A DNA stretch of 56,886 nucleotides, from positions 1 to 56,886 of the forward strand of contig JAAAJB010000180.1 in assembly GCA_016098155.1 (NCBI GenBank), written 5' to 3'. Made by a program: the position numbers and the translations under genes. The notes beneath the pieces were generated by a model. That model worked only from the letters and a program-made list of their open reading frames with translations, searched no databases and was not told where the DNA came from. Shown here piece by piece: positions 20,540-32,484 of this stretch (position 1 is its first letter; the number at the start of each line of letters is the position of its first letter). Source of the DNA: Actinomortierella ambigua. Taxonomy: Eukaryota > Mortierellomycota > Mortierellomycetes > Mortierellales > Mortierellaceae.

Positions 20540-21859
20540 TTAGGCACACTCGTGAGATCGAGATAGGTGCAACGCCATGGACGCAGAGTTTTGGGGGCGG
20601 CGCTGTTGTTGCAACCTTGATCCACGACTATGCTGCCTCTGCTGTCGAAGGGTCTCGCTCGTGTCAGTGTCTTCATCCTCGTCCTCGTCCGATTGGTCGA
20701 CATTTCGCAAAGAGGGTCGAGAAAAGTCGTGATCGAGTTCCATGGAAGATCCTATCGGATCGTAGCCCTCCAATGCCTCCTGTTGTGATCTAGAAAGAGA
20801 GAGAGAGAGAGAGAGAGAAAGCGTAAGGTGGTGGCATCACCATGGAACCACCATCAACACATCCACAAAAAAAAGGAGCAAAAGTACAAAAAAAGGAGGT
20901 CAAACGCAGGGCGACCCTCTTTTTGCTTCCGCCCAAAAACAATGGATCCGAGGGTGATCCCAATTGATTACCTCCTGAGTCCCAAACAATCCAGAAGGAG
21001 CTGTGTGCCTGTTAGGGAGCATGTCTAAAACGAGAATGGGAGATAAAATAAGAGAGAGGATAAGTTCCTCTGTTGGTTTCCCACTTCCCTCCCGGTTTGC
21101 TCTCAAAAGTGTAAATAGACCTCCCGTGAAAGCTTACAATGACAATCAGCAATCCCAGGTGCAGCGACATGGCCAGCAGCATGTATCCGAGACGCAACGC
21201 ATTGACGCAAAAGTAGAGCAAAGTCTTCTTGGCCACGATCCGTCTCATCTGCCGCCGCTGCAAAAGGTGCAGTCGTGTGAGGGACGTCGACCCATGAATC
21301 AAACCTCCAGCCCCGCTGCCGCTGTTGCTGGAGCTATTACCGCTGCCGCTCGCCGATGGCAGAGGGGATGCGGGGGTGGCATCATCGTGTTGTGGTGATT
21401 GCTTCCCATTGCTGCTATTTGTTCTCACTCTCCTCCGAGTGCTGTCTGCTGCGCTGCCATTTGTTGTGGAAGAGAAGGCGGCGGCAGCAGCGGTCCGTTC
21501 CTGAAGCTCCAAGAGTCGGTCTTCTTGCAGCTGGTACAGTTCTAAGGAAGCGTTGTCCAAGGCCTTCGTCAGGATCCGCTCGGTAGCACAGATCACGCCT
21601 GTCAGCGTCAACCCAACGAAGAGACCGAGTGGTGTCCCGAGTGGTATCCATTCGACTAGAAAGTAGACGTTACTGGCGTCTAGGAAAGTGAGGTGAAGAG
21701 AGGGGAGGGAAGGCACGAAATGTGCAGGTTGATGAATAATGAAGGTCTCTTCCGTTCTTTTTTTTTTCTTCCTCTTCCATGCAGAGGTAAGGCTCATGCG
21801 GTCAGTCAGAACGGACCTGTGTGAATGTAGTTCATCATGGGGGCCATGGTTGACGACAT
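20540..21859 (-). CDS. Ctr/SLC31-family copper transporter
   Basis: Exons in transcript order are 21859-21817, 21679-21138, 21024-20972 and 20789-20540, giving 295 aa. The protein starts MSSTMAPMMNYIHT, a short Met-rich N-terminus. Three membrane segments follow. TM1 is around YFLVEWIPLGTPLGLFVGLT. TM2 is LLYFCVNALRLGYMLLAMSL, which holds the MxxxM pair (M-LLA-M) of Ctr copper channels. TM3 is a hydrophobic stretch that spans the next splice site. A cytosolic loop of about 125 residues, rich in Ser, Ala and Gly, separates TM1 and TM2, as in many fungal vacuolar or plasma-membrane Ctr proteins. The C-terminal tail is acidic then Gln/Arg-rich. It would carry Cu(I) across the plasma or vacuolar membrane. 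It ends 210 bp from the convergent thioredoxin-fold gene. Confidence 0.82.
20790..20818. repeat. (GA)n microsatellite
   Basis: A run of GA dinucleotides directly abuts the acceptor of the last Ctr exon. On the coding strand it forms the CT-rich pyrimidine tract. Confidence 0.8.
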
Positions 21860-22441
21860 GACTAGGAGGGGAGGGGGGTGAAAGACAAGAAAAGAAGAGG
21901 ACACTAAAAAAAAAAAATCAAATTTGACATTTCGATGTCCTTGCGTCTGCAGCCAATGATCCGTCCCCAGCAGGCGCACCAGCTTAATTCTCCTCCACAG
22001 GGACCTCTGTCAAAGGGAAAAACAAGGTTCAGGCCGCTGGCTGGATATATTTGATACAGCAGTCGACCCTCTCGCGACTACCATTGACGGACCGATGCAA
22101 TACTCTGCATTTCAAAAAGGGCCCTTTAATAGAGGCGAACAGGACAACATTAGGTCCGATGACAGTGCATAATCAGTCTTCTCTTGGTAGCTCTGCATGT
22201 CTGCTTGACACCAAATGCTCAACAGAAAGACACAACAGTTTGTTGCTGTCTCGAGATACCTATGGTGCTTGTCATGCTATATTTTACTCCAATGGAGATA
22301 TATTTTATTTTCGTCTACTCGCATTGTCTGAACCTGCAGTCCGAATAAGTCGAAGATACTCTCCCTGTTTGCTTACAACGTCAAACGTTTGAAAAGTACG
22401 AACAATGGAATACAAATATGCCATTTCGACCTAGCCCTCCA

Positions 22442-22490
22442 TACCGCACTGTAAGGCGTTTTTTTTTTATTACCGCACTGTAAGGCGTTG
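22442..22490. repeat. Short direct repeat around a T-rich spacer
   Basis: The 18-19 bp unit ACCGCACTGTAAGGCGTT occurs twice, separated by about ten T-rich bases. It could be a small tandem duplication or slippage product. Confidence 0.75.
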
Positions 22491-22881
22491 GTAGTGGACT
22501 TTCGACAGCAAGCAGCTTTCCCCCCCCCCCTTAAAAAATCATAGCCTTGTCCGCAGAAAGTTTTTCGCCATTTTTTTTTTTCAAGAGTGCCTTGCTACAC
22601 TTGTTCCCCGCAGCAAGATCAAAATCCGCGAGCTTCACCACGGACCAAGTTATAAACATCCTGAGCAAGGCGTGCACAAGCACCTTTGCTCTTAAGAATA
22701 CACTCCTCCCTAGACGCTCCACCATGGCAAACTCTTGGCCGCATGGTCCGCGAGGTAGGCCTAACTAGGTGTTGACTTTAGAAGTCCAGCAGTATCCGAA
22801 GCTCTATATACGAAAAGAATTGATTGACGTATACGCTGCGGAGTGTTTCATGATGGTTTCAGAATGAAAGCTTCCATCGAA

Positions 22882-22952
22882 GCGTGGATGGTTTAGTGGT
22901 ATAATTACCGCCTGCCACGCGGTAGACCCGGGTTCGATTCCCGGTCCACGCA
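22882..22952 (+). tRNA. tRNA-Gly (GCC anticodon)
   Basis: A complete 71-nt cloverleaf. The acceptor stem GCGTGGA pairs with TCCACGC and discriminator A follows. The D-arm is GGTTTAGTGGTATAATTACC. The anticodon loop CTGCCAC carries GCC, and the T-arm is CCCGGGTTCGATTCCCGG with the TTCGATT loop. There is no intron. The internal A and B boxes are intact. Confidence 0.97.
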
Positions 22953-24136
22953 ATCTTTTGCCCGAGGCAACGATTACTCTTTTGCTACTTCGCGATTCTC
23001 ACGAGAAATCTACACTCATTGACGCGTACAGGCTTAATCCTTTTGCGCCATGTCCTACGCGCGTCCTGGGTAGCTTGGTAGCTCTGGGATCACACTTTTA
23101 TTGTGTTTTGGAAAGAAATGAAGAAATGCAGTCAAACCCGTGCGGTGATGAAGAGACTTGGAAATCAGGGCGATCATTTCGTCCAACGGCTGCTTGATAT
23201 CGAACAAGTTATCGATAGAAGCCGGTGGCGCGTTGCCTTCTTCACCCACAGCGCCAAAGCTGGCGAACAGACAAAGCTTATATAGATGGATAGATCCGGT
23301 GGTTCTGTACTTATGGGAAAGCATGGTGCATGGCGAGGTATCTCTAGACTAGATGGTATGGGCAACAGATAATTTTGACTATGCAACAGATAGTCCTTCA
23401 GGGAGTTCGGAGACCTCTTATAATGTGGAACTGAGGCGATATTGGATAAAAAAAAAAAAAACGCCGCGGTTTGTTGCTAAAGGCCTAGTAGCTAGATGTA
23501 CGCCCGAAGCCTGTTGCAACTTCATGACTAGAAATGTGGTGGAATGCAATCTCGCAGATCCTGTGTGCAACAATGGCCTGCCGCATAAGTCTACGAACAT
23601 GTAGTCTTGATCAGGATCACACATTAAAACAACTTGTTCCTTCGGCGTGAGTGAGGACAGAGGAATTTGAAAGGGTCATTTGTGTGGCACGATGAGCCCT
23701 TGGACCCGCCACGCTACCTTCATTCAGAACGCACACAATTCAACCCGCTGTTGTGAACGCGTAGCTCACACCCAACTGCCCTTCTTGGTCTTACAACCTG
23801 ACTATGTTTTTAGCTCAGTGGTGGCTCTGCCTCTCTCTCTCTCTTTTTCTAAGCATGGTTCTCTCTTACTAGCTTTCTTTTCTTTCTTGTTTGAAGCGAC
23901 GCGTGGTGTCTGGGTCCAATGGCGAGACTGCAGGAATCGTACTAGGGTGCCCAGACCTACAGTTGCTTAGGTATGTGACGCCAACGTATATCCTAAGCCT
24001 CATGTGGCGATCTATAAAACTGCATATGCGCTAATTCTTTTACTTTTTCTCTCCCACGTTCAATCCCCTTTCTCTTTCTCTCATCCCCCCCCCCCTTCCA
24101 ACACTTTCCTTCCTTCAGCTTCTTTTTCTCACAATA

Positions 24137-24899
24137 ATGTTGTTCGGCCACCACGACAAGGTCCTGGATGTTACCGTCCACAGTGCTGACAAGCTTCAAC
24201 AGCTCGATTGGCTTGACAGGAACGATCCCTATGTGCGCCTTTACCTCGATCCGAACCGCGTCGAAGACGGCGCCCTCACCCACACGGTAGAAGGCGGTGG
24301 CAAGCGACCTGACTGGAACCAAACCGTATCCTTGAAGCACCTCAAGGATACCACCAAATACCTCTACCTCGAAATCATGGTATGACAAATGACAATGATA
24401 ATGACAACAAGAGAAAAGGATCAAAAAAAAAAGTTCATTATCCTCTCCTATTTTTTTACAAACTGAGGAAAAAAAAAATGTGTTCTAACAACAGCAGCAA
24501 CCTTTCCCTCAAAAAAAAAAAAAAAACCTTTCAATGTAGGACGAGGACGCCAAGATCGACGAACTCATCGCCTACGCCGCCATCCCTCTCGATCAGGTAA
24601 CGACGGTGCCCAACCATAGGTATGCGGGCAAGTTTGACGTCTACAGCCGCGACGGCAAGGTCCACGGTCGCATCACCCTGACGCTGCGCATCCGCAAGAT
24701 TGACGAACAAGTGCATGATGCCAAAGTCGAAGAGTCGACGGTAGCCAAGGGTGTCTCACTGGCCGAGGTCGGGCACCAGAAGCGCATCCAACACATCTTG
24801 CACCTTGAGCGCCACGGAGACCTCGTTGGTGGCCATCGTACTACTGCCCCTGCCGCTGGCAAGTCGGTTGACCCCGTGAAGCATAGGAAGGAGGCGTAA
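24137..24899 (+). CDS. C2-domain protein
   Basis: Exons are 24137-24379 and 24540-24899, giving 200 aa. The C2 fold starts at residue 8 (KVLDVTVHSADKLQQLDWLD) with the calcium-binding-loop pattern LDRNDPYVRLYL. GGKRPDWNQTVSL follows, then KYLYLEIMDEDAKIDELI and the closing strand GKVHGRITLTLRI. Several of the loop Asp residues are present, so calcium-dependent lipid binding is possible. A basic and His-containing tail of about 75 residues follows. Such single-C2 proteins are usually peripheral membrane proteins, and the partner or pathway is unknown. The leader is CT-rich and the intron is 160 nt with several A runs. Confidence 0.85.
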
Positions 24900-25463
24900 A
24901 AGCAACGCTTTTGGAAGGGAGGTGTAAGAACACGAACGAGCGAGAATAGCGGCAGAACTAGCGTTCCTTGCTCAAACTCCTCCCCCCCTCCCTCTGGGAA
25001 AAAAAATTGAGACACATCAATAAAGAGCCTTCTTTGGTTTGTGCTCGAGCCCTTCGTATTCATGCAAAAAACGTCTATGCAACAGTTTAGGGATTATATA
25101 TCCCTTTAGTTGTCGTGGGCAAAAAATTCCCCGCGGATTCAAAACTTGAGGTTGTACTGGTCATCATGTCATCCTTCGCAAGGGCTAGTGACACTCATGA
25201 GGACACGTCTACTTTAACTGCCACAGAAAAACAAATTGCATACGTTTTCTTTTATATTCTAAAGATGCAGAGTGGGTAGGGGGTAGTAGTGAATGCCATT
25301 TTTTTTTGTTCGTTACAACACACCTTTTTCCTCTGTTCGAACGCGTTCTTTCCTTCTTTTCTCCATCCTGATAAACACACACGAACAAAAGACCGAAAAA
25401 AAGAACCTGGTAGAGTGGGGTGAGGGGGATAACAAATAAAAAATATGAAAAAAAAGAAGAAAA
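24900..25463. other. Convergent intergenic spacer
   Basis: 3' flanks of the C2-domain gene and SAM50. Contains A-rich and C-rich short runs but no gene that I can support. Confidence 0.5.
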
Positions 25464-27906
25464 CTACAGGAATCGAATACCAAGTCCAAACTGCCAGCCT
25501 CTCGACACAGCATCCGACTGGCTCGCAACCAAGGGCACTGCAAAGTTGAGCTCGATCCGGACCTGTGGGTGCCTGTACACCACACCAGCTCCGACACTCA
25601 CGCTCGGCGTCTTGGTCAGATCCTCCGCCGTCCGTCTCATTGTCGTCGCGGCTGTCGTTGTAGATGATGATGGAGTCACAGCAACCAAGCTTCCCGCATT
25701 CGCAAACAAATGTCCCTTCACCGACGCGTCCGGCGCCGGGAATCCCGGGAACGGCGTCAGCAGCGACACACCCGCAGACACATACGCGTCTCCTCCCAAG
25801 CTATCGCCTCCATCCCGGGGTCCCAATCCAAACGACTTGAATCCACGCACCGACATCGGTCCTCCCAAGAAGAATCGGTCAGAAAGCTTCGATGGCTTGC
25901 CGTTGAGCGAGTGCAGGTACCCAGCATTCATCGTCGCCGACAGGATGTAGCCACGGGCGTTCGACCGGACAACCTGGCCCTCGACCTCGTGACGCAGGTG
26001 CTCAACATCGCCGCCGAGACCCGCGTATTCTTGGAAGACCCGGAGGTAGTGGCCCGTCGAGGGCATCAGCGGCTCGTCGCGCTGGTCGTGAATCCAGAGG
26101 TGCGACAAGGCCGACTTTAAGCTGTGGCCACACTGTTCACGGATGCTATGTTGTTGTGTAAGGAATGTATAGTAAGGGGTGGCGGGTCAGTAGTCCATTA
26201 CTGCCTTTTCTTTTTTTTTTTCCTTTGACATGACAACAAGTATGAAACGAGGGAAGGGATCGCGTCTTTTCTTTTTCCTTTACCTCATCGAGGCATTCTC
26301 AGAAGGACGGGTAATCTCGCGCCAGTGACCATCGTAGGCAAACTCGTGGTAGCCTAGACGAGAGAGTGTCTATTTTTTTCATAAACAAAACAAACAAATT
26401 TAGGATCATACAAAGAAAAAAGTCTATCCACCCATTTGTCCGTTTGCAACAGCCGTGAAAGCAGGCAACAACATACGGTGTATTTGACGGAGCCGCCCTT
26501 GAGGTCTTCTTCATGCGAGCTCCAATAGGTATTATTCCTGGATTGGCTGAACAGGTTGAGCGAGAGGTTCTTGTCTGGGTCAGCGAGCAAGGGCGTGGCC
26601 AGCGAGAACTAATTCGTTTTGTAGGACATATACCATAGTAAAATAATGGTAAAAAATAAAACAGCGGGTTTAGGTGTGAGGTTTCTTCTAGGACTGCATT
26701 CGTATCTTCCTTGATAAATCGACGAAGAACCCTGTCTTACCTGGAAGGCGGAGGAGGTGCGGGTACCGAAAGCCATGCTAGTGTTCAGAGTCTCTGCGCC
26801 GCCAAACACGTTCTTGACAGTAAGCGATCCGTACTAAAAGAGTTGAGAAAAACAAATGAGAAAGAAGGAAAAGAAAGAGGACACCATTGATCATTAGCAA
26901 TATTTCTTTTTTTCCCTACTCGCTTTGGGGCGGTTTAAAACCACATCCAGCGTTCTTTTCTTTCAGGTTGGCTGTTTCTCTCTTTCTTTTCTTTTGTGAA
27001 ACGTTCTTTGAACCATCTCATCCAACAGCCAACAACAACAGTATCAACAACACAAAAAACAGGAAACATACCGCGCTCGCCTCGGCATTTCCAGCCTCAG
27101 TACCAGTCTTGATCTGAACCCTGGACCCTTCCTTGACCCAAAAGCCGACATCGACCCGATCCTTGCGATCGGCCAGAAAGTCTTCCCTGGGGCTATCGAG
27201 CTGGACCTTGACGTCCTCAAAGATGCCAAAGCGCTCGAGCTTGTGGACCATCTGACGCGACAGTCCAATGACCTCATGCAGCGATCGCGCCTCAAATAGC
27301 GGCGCCAGCGCTCGGTGCATGAACCCTTCCCGTGTCTTGGCTGTTCCATGCACCCTGATCTTGTTCGTCTTCATCGGATCATGACGGATATTCTCGACCT
27401 ATATACATATTATATATATACATTGTTGGTCATAAAAGAAAAAAAAAACACACACCAGGACATTAGTGTTGATGTTGCTGTTGCTGCTGTTTTCTTTTCA
27501 AGAAAGGGCTCGCAGTATCAAGAGGCGATGGAGTGTGGAAGGGGGAGGGGAGTTCTTGAGCTTGGGATGAACTTACAAGGCTGTGGATGCTACGGACAGC
27601 CTCCTCGTACTCTTGCTGCTGACGGCGGTGTGCAGCCAGTTCTTCTGGCGTGGGTTGTTTCTATAGGTTGTTTTTTGCAGTGAGAGGAAGGGTGCTGATG
27701 CGTGTGAGAGACCTAGACTGAATGTCACTCTTCCGAGTCATACAAGTAGTAAGGAGGCAGGGGTAGGAGTGCGTGCATTCCCTCTACGGAAGGGGAGGAG
27801 GGGCAAAGTAACACATGCAGAGACAAGAGGGGTGGTGATGAGGAAGGAGGGGGAAGGGGATGATGGAGGATAAGGGGGGGGCGTATAGGTGTCCTACAGC
27901 AGCCAT
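25464..27906 (-). CDS. SAM50: SAM50/TOB55, mitochondrial outer-membrane beta-barrel assembly protein
   Basis: Seven exons in transcript order: 27906-27898, 27660-27577, 27398-27072, 26833-26741, 26608-26477, 26369-26284 and 26145-25464. They total 470 aa, and all phases fit. An N-terminal helical segment (KQPTPEELAAHRRQQQEYEE) is followed by a POTRA domain starting at NKIRVHGTAKTREGFM. The C-terminal bacterial-surface-antigen beta-barrel then begins. Typical markers are ECGHSLKSALSH-like (CGHSLKSALSHLWIHDQRDE), the loop-6 motif SDRFFLGGPMSVRGF and the final strand WQFGLGIRFL. Sam50 is the Omp85-family core of the SAM complex, which folds barrel proteins into the outer mitochondrial membrane. 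The first exon is only nine bases (MAA). For exon 6 the acceptor ATAG/ACACTC was chosen because a closer AG would break the frame. Confidence 0.92.
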
Positions 27907-28197
27907 GTGTGAAGAGGATCCCGATCAGTAGTTCGAGGAAGAGATGCGAATGATCTGTCACTCGGAGTTGAGACAGAGTTTGCCCGTTGCGCGCTTCGCG
28001 GTGCCTGAGAAAAAAATCAGAGCGAGTCTGCATTGAGGAACAGTCACAGAGTCTGCTTCAAAGGAACGATAGTAGACAAGGTGTGAAAGAGTCATGTTCA
28101 AGATGTGTGGAGAGAGAGGAGAGAGAGGAGAGAGAGTGATAGTGTGTGTGTGTGCGTGAACATGTGCGCGGGTTTACAGCAAGGACCTAGTAGATGG

Positions 28198-31100
28198 CTA
28201 CAGTTCAATCGAGGCTCCACTTTTCCGCCAATGTGTCTCCTCCGTCTTGTGCTCGTCGCTACTTGACTGCTCGCCATCCATCCTTCTTACAATATCGTCA
28301 CCCTTGTTTCCGAGCCGGCGCCGCTTCCTCGCTGTATCGGCCACACTCGAATCAAAGTTTGCATCCTCGCAGCTTCCGGTGCTGTCTTCCTGATATGAGC
28401 TGTGGTGATTCGAGGGTGTCATGGAGTGCGATCTTGTCGACGACGGAGACTCTGATGGGGTGGGTGAAGTAGATGCCGAAAACGGGGATGTGCTTCGAGC
28501 CTTGGCAGCGGAGTGAGATGTGGGTGTTGATGTATTAGGTATTGGTGTACCATCCGCAATCGCCGTACTGGTGGCGCCGGAGGCGGCAGACTGAATCACT
28601 TGCTTCTCCGTCTGGTATACACTATACTTGATTCTAGTCACCAGCATGTCGTCCTTGTAACGCTCACGAAGCTTAGTAATCTCCTCATCGCTCCACATGT
28701 TTTCGTTGTTGACCGAGTTCTATTCCAGCCATTTGAAAAAAAAACACAGAAGTGGTGAGAAGAGGCATTACACACGCGTCACTCGAGTTCAAATCAATCA
28801 AAGTCCCCACTTACGACAATAGACCACAGCATCTTCTCAGGATCCTTTAAGAACGTTTTGGCATAGTGAAGTAAGAATACTCCGCAGTCGCAATGGTTCC
28901 CTTGCCGAGGCCACTTGGCATACTTGCCAATCATCTCTGCATTCGTCACTTTGATGGACAAGTCCTTTTTTGACAGGAGCTCATGTTGAAGGTAGTTGCG
29001 AAGGTTGTTGAAAATAGTGGGGTGCCTGAGATCGAGCGAGTCTAGCACAATAATATAAGGCCTGGTACAAAAAGTAGGGGGGGGGAGAGAGCGAAAGCAT
29101 TAGGTGAGTTCAGGTATCGACCAATCAGTTCCTGGTGGCTCGCTCCTACAAATATCTGAATCGAACACGCAATCCACAACTTTACTTTGCTGATGGGTCA
29201 ACTTCGGGCTTGGCGGGATTCTTTGCACCATGCAGTGGACGCTTGTTGTGCGTGTCGTCCAAAGCACCAGTCTCTGAAGAGTCTGGAGAAGAATCAGTAA
29301 GAGGTGCTTTGGGGGATGCTGGGGGTACTGGAGATGCTGCACCCTTGTTCGTGTCTGCGTCGACGGCGTCCGTAGGGGCCGAGTCTTCCCCGCGATCCAA
29401 CAACAGTCCTGGATTGGTGATGATTGCCAAATACCAGTGAGCGCTATTCAACAGAAACGAGTGACAATGGGTATTTCAATGTCTAATCTGATATGATCTG
29501 GTCCTCGAGTCGATTTTCTTCACCATTACTGATTCAAGGCAAACTTACCTTTCGTGTACAGGAACAAGAATGTACTTTTTGCTGAAGAGGTCCACTTTGG
29601 ATGTCCATTTCCTGACCTTGTTGTACGAGATGGGGCTGCCAGCACTGTTTCCAGCGATATCAACCGTACCATTAAATAAACCAAGTTGGCCTGAAGTTAG
29701 CTAGCTTTGAAATGAAGGTCTTGGACTGTTAACATCGACGCAACAACACTAAAGTCAAAAATTATGACATACTCTTTTTCAGAAAGTCGTTCATAAAAGA
29801 ACGAATTGAACACGTGGATCTGCTTGGCCAGGTCTGGATTCACATTCTCCAGATCATCCTGCATAAACTTGAGCCCAAACTCAATGAGGGTGTCGTTCAA
29901 GAACTGTTCGGGCTCCAGTCGCGCCACATCGCTTTCGTGAATAGTGATGGACTTTGGTCCTCCCGAGAATGGATAGGTAAACAGTCTAGTTGTGGGAATG
30001 GAAAGTAAAGTGAAGGGGTGGGGATTAGTATTGGGGTCGAATTTCCTTCCTCACTCTCTTCCAAACGTAAACGTGATTTAAAGGCTAAGCTTGATAAACG
30101 TTCACCCGTACAGATTGTCAGCTTTTGAGTGGGAGCGGCGAGATGCTCGAGTACTGTGAAAAAAAGCAGCAGCGGATGAAAAGTTACACTGTAGTTAGTG
30201 GTATGTCCGACCTCCCTCCTTTAAAAACACCCAACGACACCCAACGAGAAGAGCTGCACTAACAGTCGGCATCTAGAAATCACTTACATCCTCGAAGGCG
30301 AAGCTGCCACCTCTTCCTTCGGTCCTAAGCTACTCGTCGCATCTTCAGTCTTGGCTACTTGTTCAGTCTTCTCCGTGTTGGAATTTTTTTGGTAAGAGCT
30401 AATGATCCTTCGAGCTTTGTCAGACCTAGAAGAGGGTTAAAAACAAAAGGCTGTTAAACACCAATCCCTTTCAGTTCCAGACTGCTGACCACACATTCTC
30501 GTCTTCCATGTATCTCCTGATAGCCAGTGATAAACACTTACTCTAGAGGTTTCAAACAAACTCCTTTTTGATGGAGCTCCTTCAGTCTCGCTGTCAGTTG
30601 AGAGCCCTCCATGTTACAAAAGATGGCCATCACTCGCGCTCGCCCATTTGGCGGCTCCGGGTTGAAGTATGGTGCGAGGTTGGAAGAAGAGTCCAAGGGG
30701 CTTTTCGTGTCGATGAGAAGCAGCTTAACGTCCGACATTGTATTGTACTAAATAATCAAAAAAAAAGAAAGAGCGTTAGAAATTTAGAAATGGAAGGTAA
30801 AAGTCTGGAGGCATCGTCAATTATGTCCTCAGCACAATAAAGAAGGCGGGGGAGGGCTCTTTGTCCAGTGTTGCTTCCAGTTGCAGGTTATCCATACCTC
30901 GATCATTTTGAGATCTGAATGGGGTATCCGTGTCACCACCTTGTCGACGATGAGCACCAGGCGATCTGGAGCAAACTGCAGTCTCATATCCGGAGAATGG
31001 AATCCAGCACCATTGTTAAAACGAACGCCAAGCAGTTGTGCCTGTGGATAGGTGCCTGTGCCCATGGCCGACATCTTCTCCGGTGTAATAGGACTGGTGC

Positions 31101-32484
31101 TCGTCCCGAGATGTCGTACTCGACTTGGTTGAGGTGGCGTCAACTGTGTCAGTGGCACCAAGCTTGGTTTTGAGGTTGAAGGTGACTTTGCAGATGATAG
31201 CTATAGTGGTGGGAGATGGAATAAAATACGAAATGAATCAGTCATTGGCTCTTTGATTTTGGTCCCTGGACTGAGCAATGTTGCCGACTCTGGCTATTGT
31301 TGCCTCTCATACCGTTCTGACCTTGTATTTGACAGTGATGGGGTTTGCTTGGGGTGGCCCGAGGAGTGGGTAGTCCTGGGATATTTTCTTCCGCTTGATC
31401 GACCTGGGGTCTAATGGAGTGTTAATGGGATGAAGGAGAGAAAGGAAAAAAATGAGGAAGAAAGACGGGTAAAAGAAGAGTATTGGTTAACATATCCCCG
31501 TCTATGGTATTAACAGTCCTTGGAAAAAGGTCTCCCTTGGATGTTCCTGGGGCCAATTCTCCTTACCACGGTGTTCATCCTCATCACTCAGCAACACAAC
31601 CTCAGGAGCCCTTTCTTTGTTCCTCGCACTGCCATGTCTTTCAAACTTTGGCGATCTCGATGCACGATCCACGTCTGCACTACCTCCTCCTCCTCGTCTC
31701 TCGTGCCCTTCGACATATCCAACCACATCGTAGTCCTCAGGTGCTGGGGTGCCTACTGAGGGAATACAGGTGACAATTTCGAATGAAAAAAGAAAAAGAG
31801 TAAGTGGTCGCGTCTAAAATGAAAACGACTGAAAATAACAAGTCTGAACCTGCATGTTACAGCGAGACGATGCCTGGGGTCCATTTGGTACATTACCCTT
31901 TGGGCCAAAGGGTGGCGAAAACCTCACGCCTTTATGCGTGGTTTGGGTGGCCGACTTTCGGCGAGACGATGGGCCACCATCACGGATGGCTGTGATCATT
32001 GAGCCTGGTGCAGATCCTTTGGACAGAGATGATGGACGGCGTTCGTTGGTTGGTACCGAGATGGGTGTTCCTTGAGGCTTCTTTTGCGAGCCGCTATTTA
32101 GAGGACTTTAGTCCCAAACAATGGTTGCGAATAAAAGAAGGTGAATAACAAGGTCCATACATAGCCAGCGCAATGTGGTGCCTTAGACAACTGTTCGTTG
32201 TGTACCTTGGACGGGTAGACTGTCCGGAAGGCAACGACAGCATCATGTGAGTGATATTGATGTTCACGTTTCTCTGTACAGAAGGCTTTGTGGCTGCAAT
32301 CCTGCTTGAGGTCTAAGAAAGGCAGATTGATTGCAACAACAGTAAGAAAGCAGCGTATATCACCTGTTGTAGCTCATCGCTCGGGTCATTTTCTCTGTGT
32401 TGTGAGTGGGGTTGAGGTCTCCAGCAAAGGTGAATTGCATACCGGAACGGGCACAAGGCGCACAGAGTCATTGTCGTCGTCCAT
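28198..32484 (-). CDS. ULP2: Ulp2/SENP6-7-like SUMO protease (peptidase C48)
   Basis: A many-exon gene with start ATG at 32484 (MDDDNDSVRLVPVP) and stop at 28198. Clear exons include 32484-32443, 32301-32206, 29061-28815 and 28720-28198. Boundaries near 31.2-32.1 kb and 29.1-29.2 kb are approximate. The N-terminal 500 or so residues are mostly disordered, with a folded part around RFNNGAGFHSPDMRLQFAPD that may be PH-like. The C48 domain begins TYPFSGGPKSITIHESDVAR, then LEPEQFLNDTLIEFGLKFM. Catalytic residues are visible: His in SAHWYLAIITNPG, Asp in IIVLDSLDLRHP, and Cys in NHCDCGVFLLHY. About 90 residues are inserted between the His and Asp, as in the SENP6/7/Ulp2 branch. The C-terminus is Ser/Thr-rich with RKRRRLG. 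It removes or trims SUMO chains in the nucleus. Confidence 0.82.

Larger units (their letters stand above)
21860..24136. other. Gene-poor region surrounding a tRNA gene
   Basis: Apart from tRNA-Gly at 22882 I see no gene. Short open stretches exist on both strands (for example plus 22051-22392 and minus 23055-23324) but none has recognisable motifs, splice partners or compositional support. About 24040-24136 is CT-rich leader of the C2-domain gene. Confidence 0.45.

Noticed and set aside
23055..23620. Minus-strand ORFs near the tRNA (89 and 68 codons)
   Set aside because: There are no motifs, and they end in low-complexity poly-Phe from a poly-A run or have no splice partners. They may be relics but cannot be supported.
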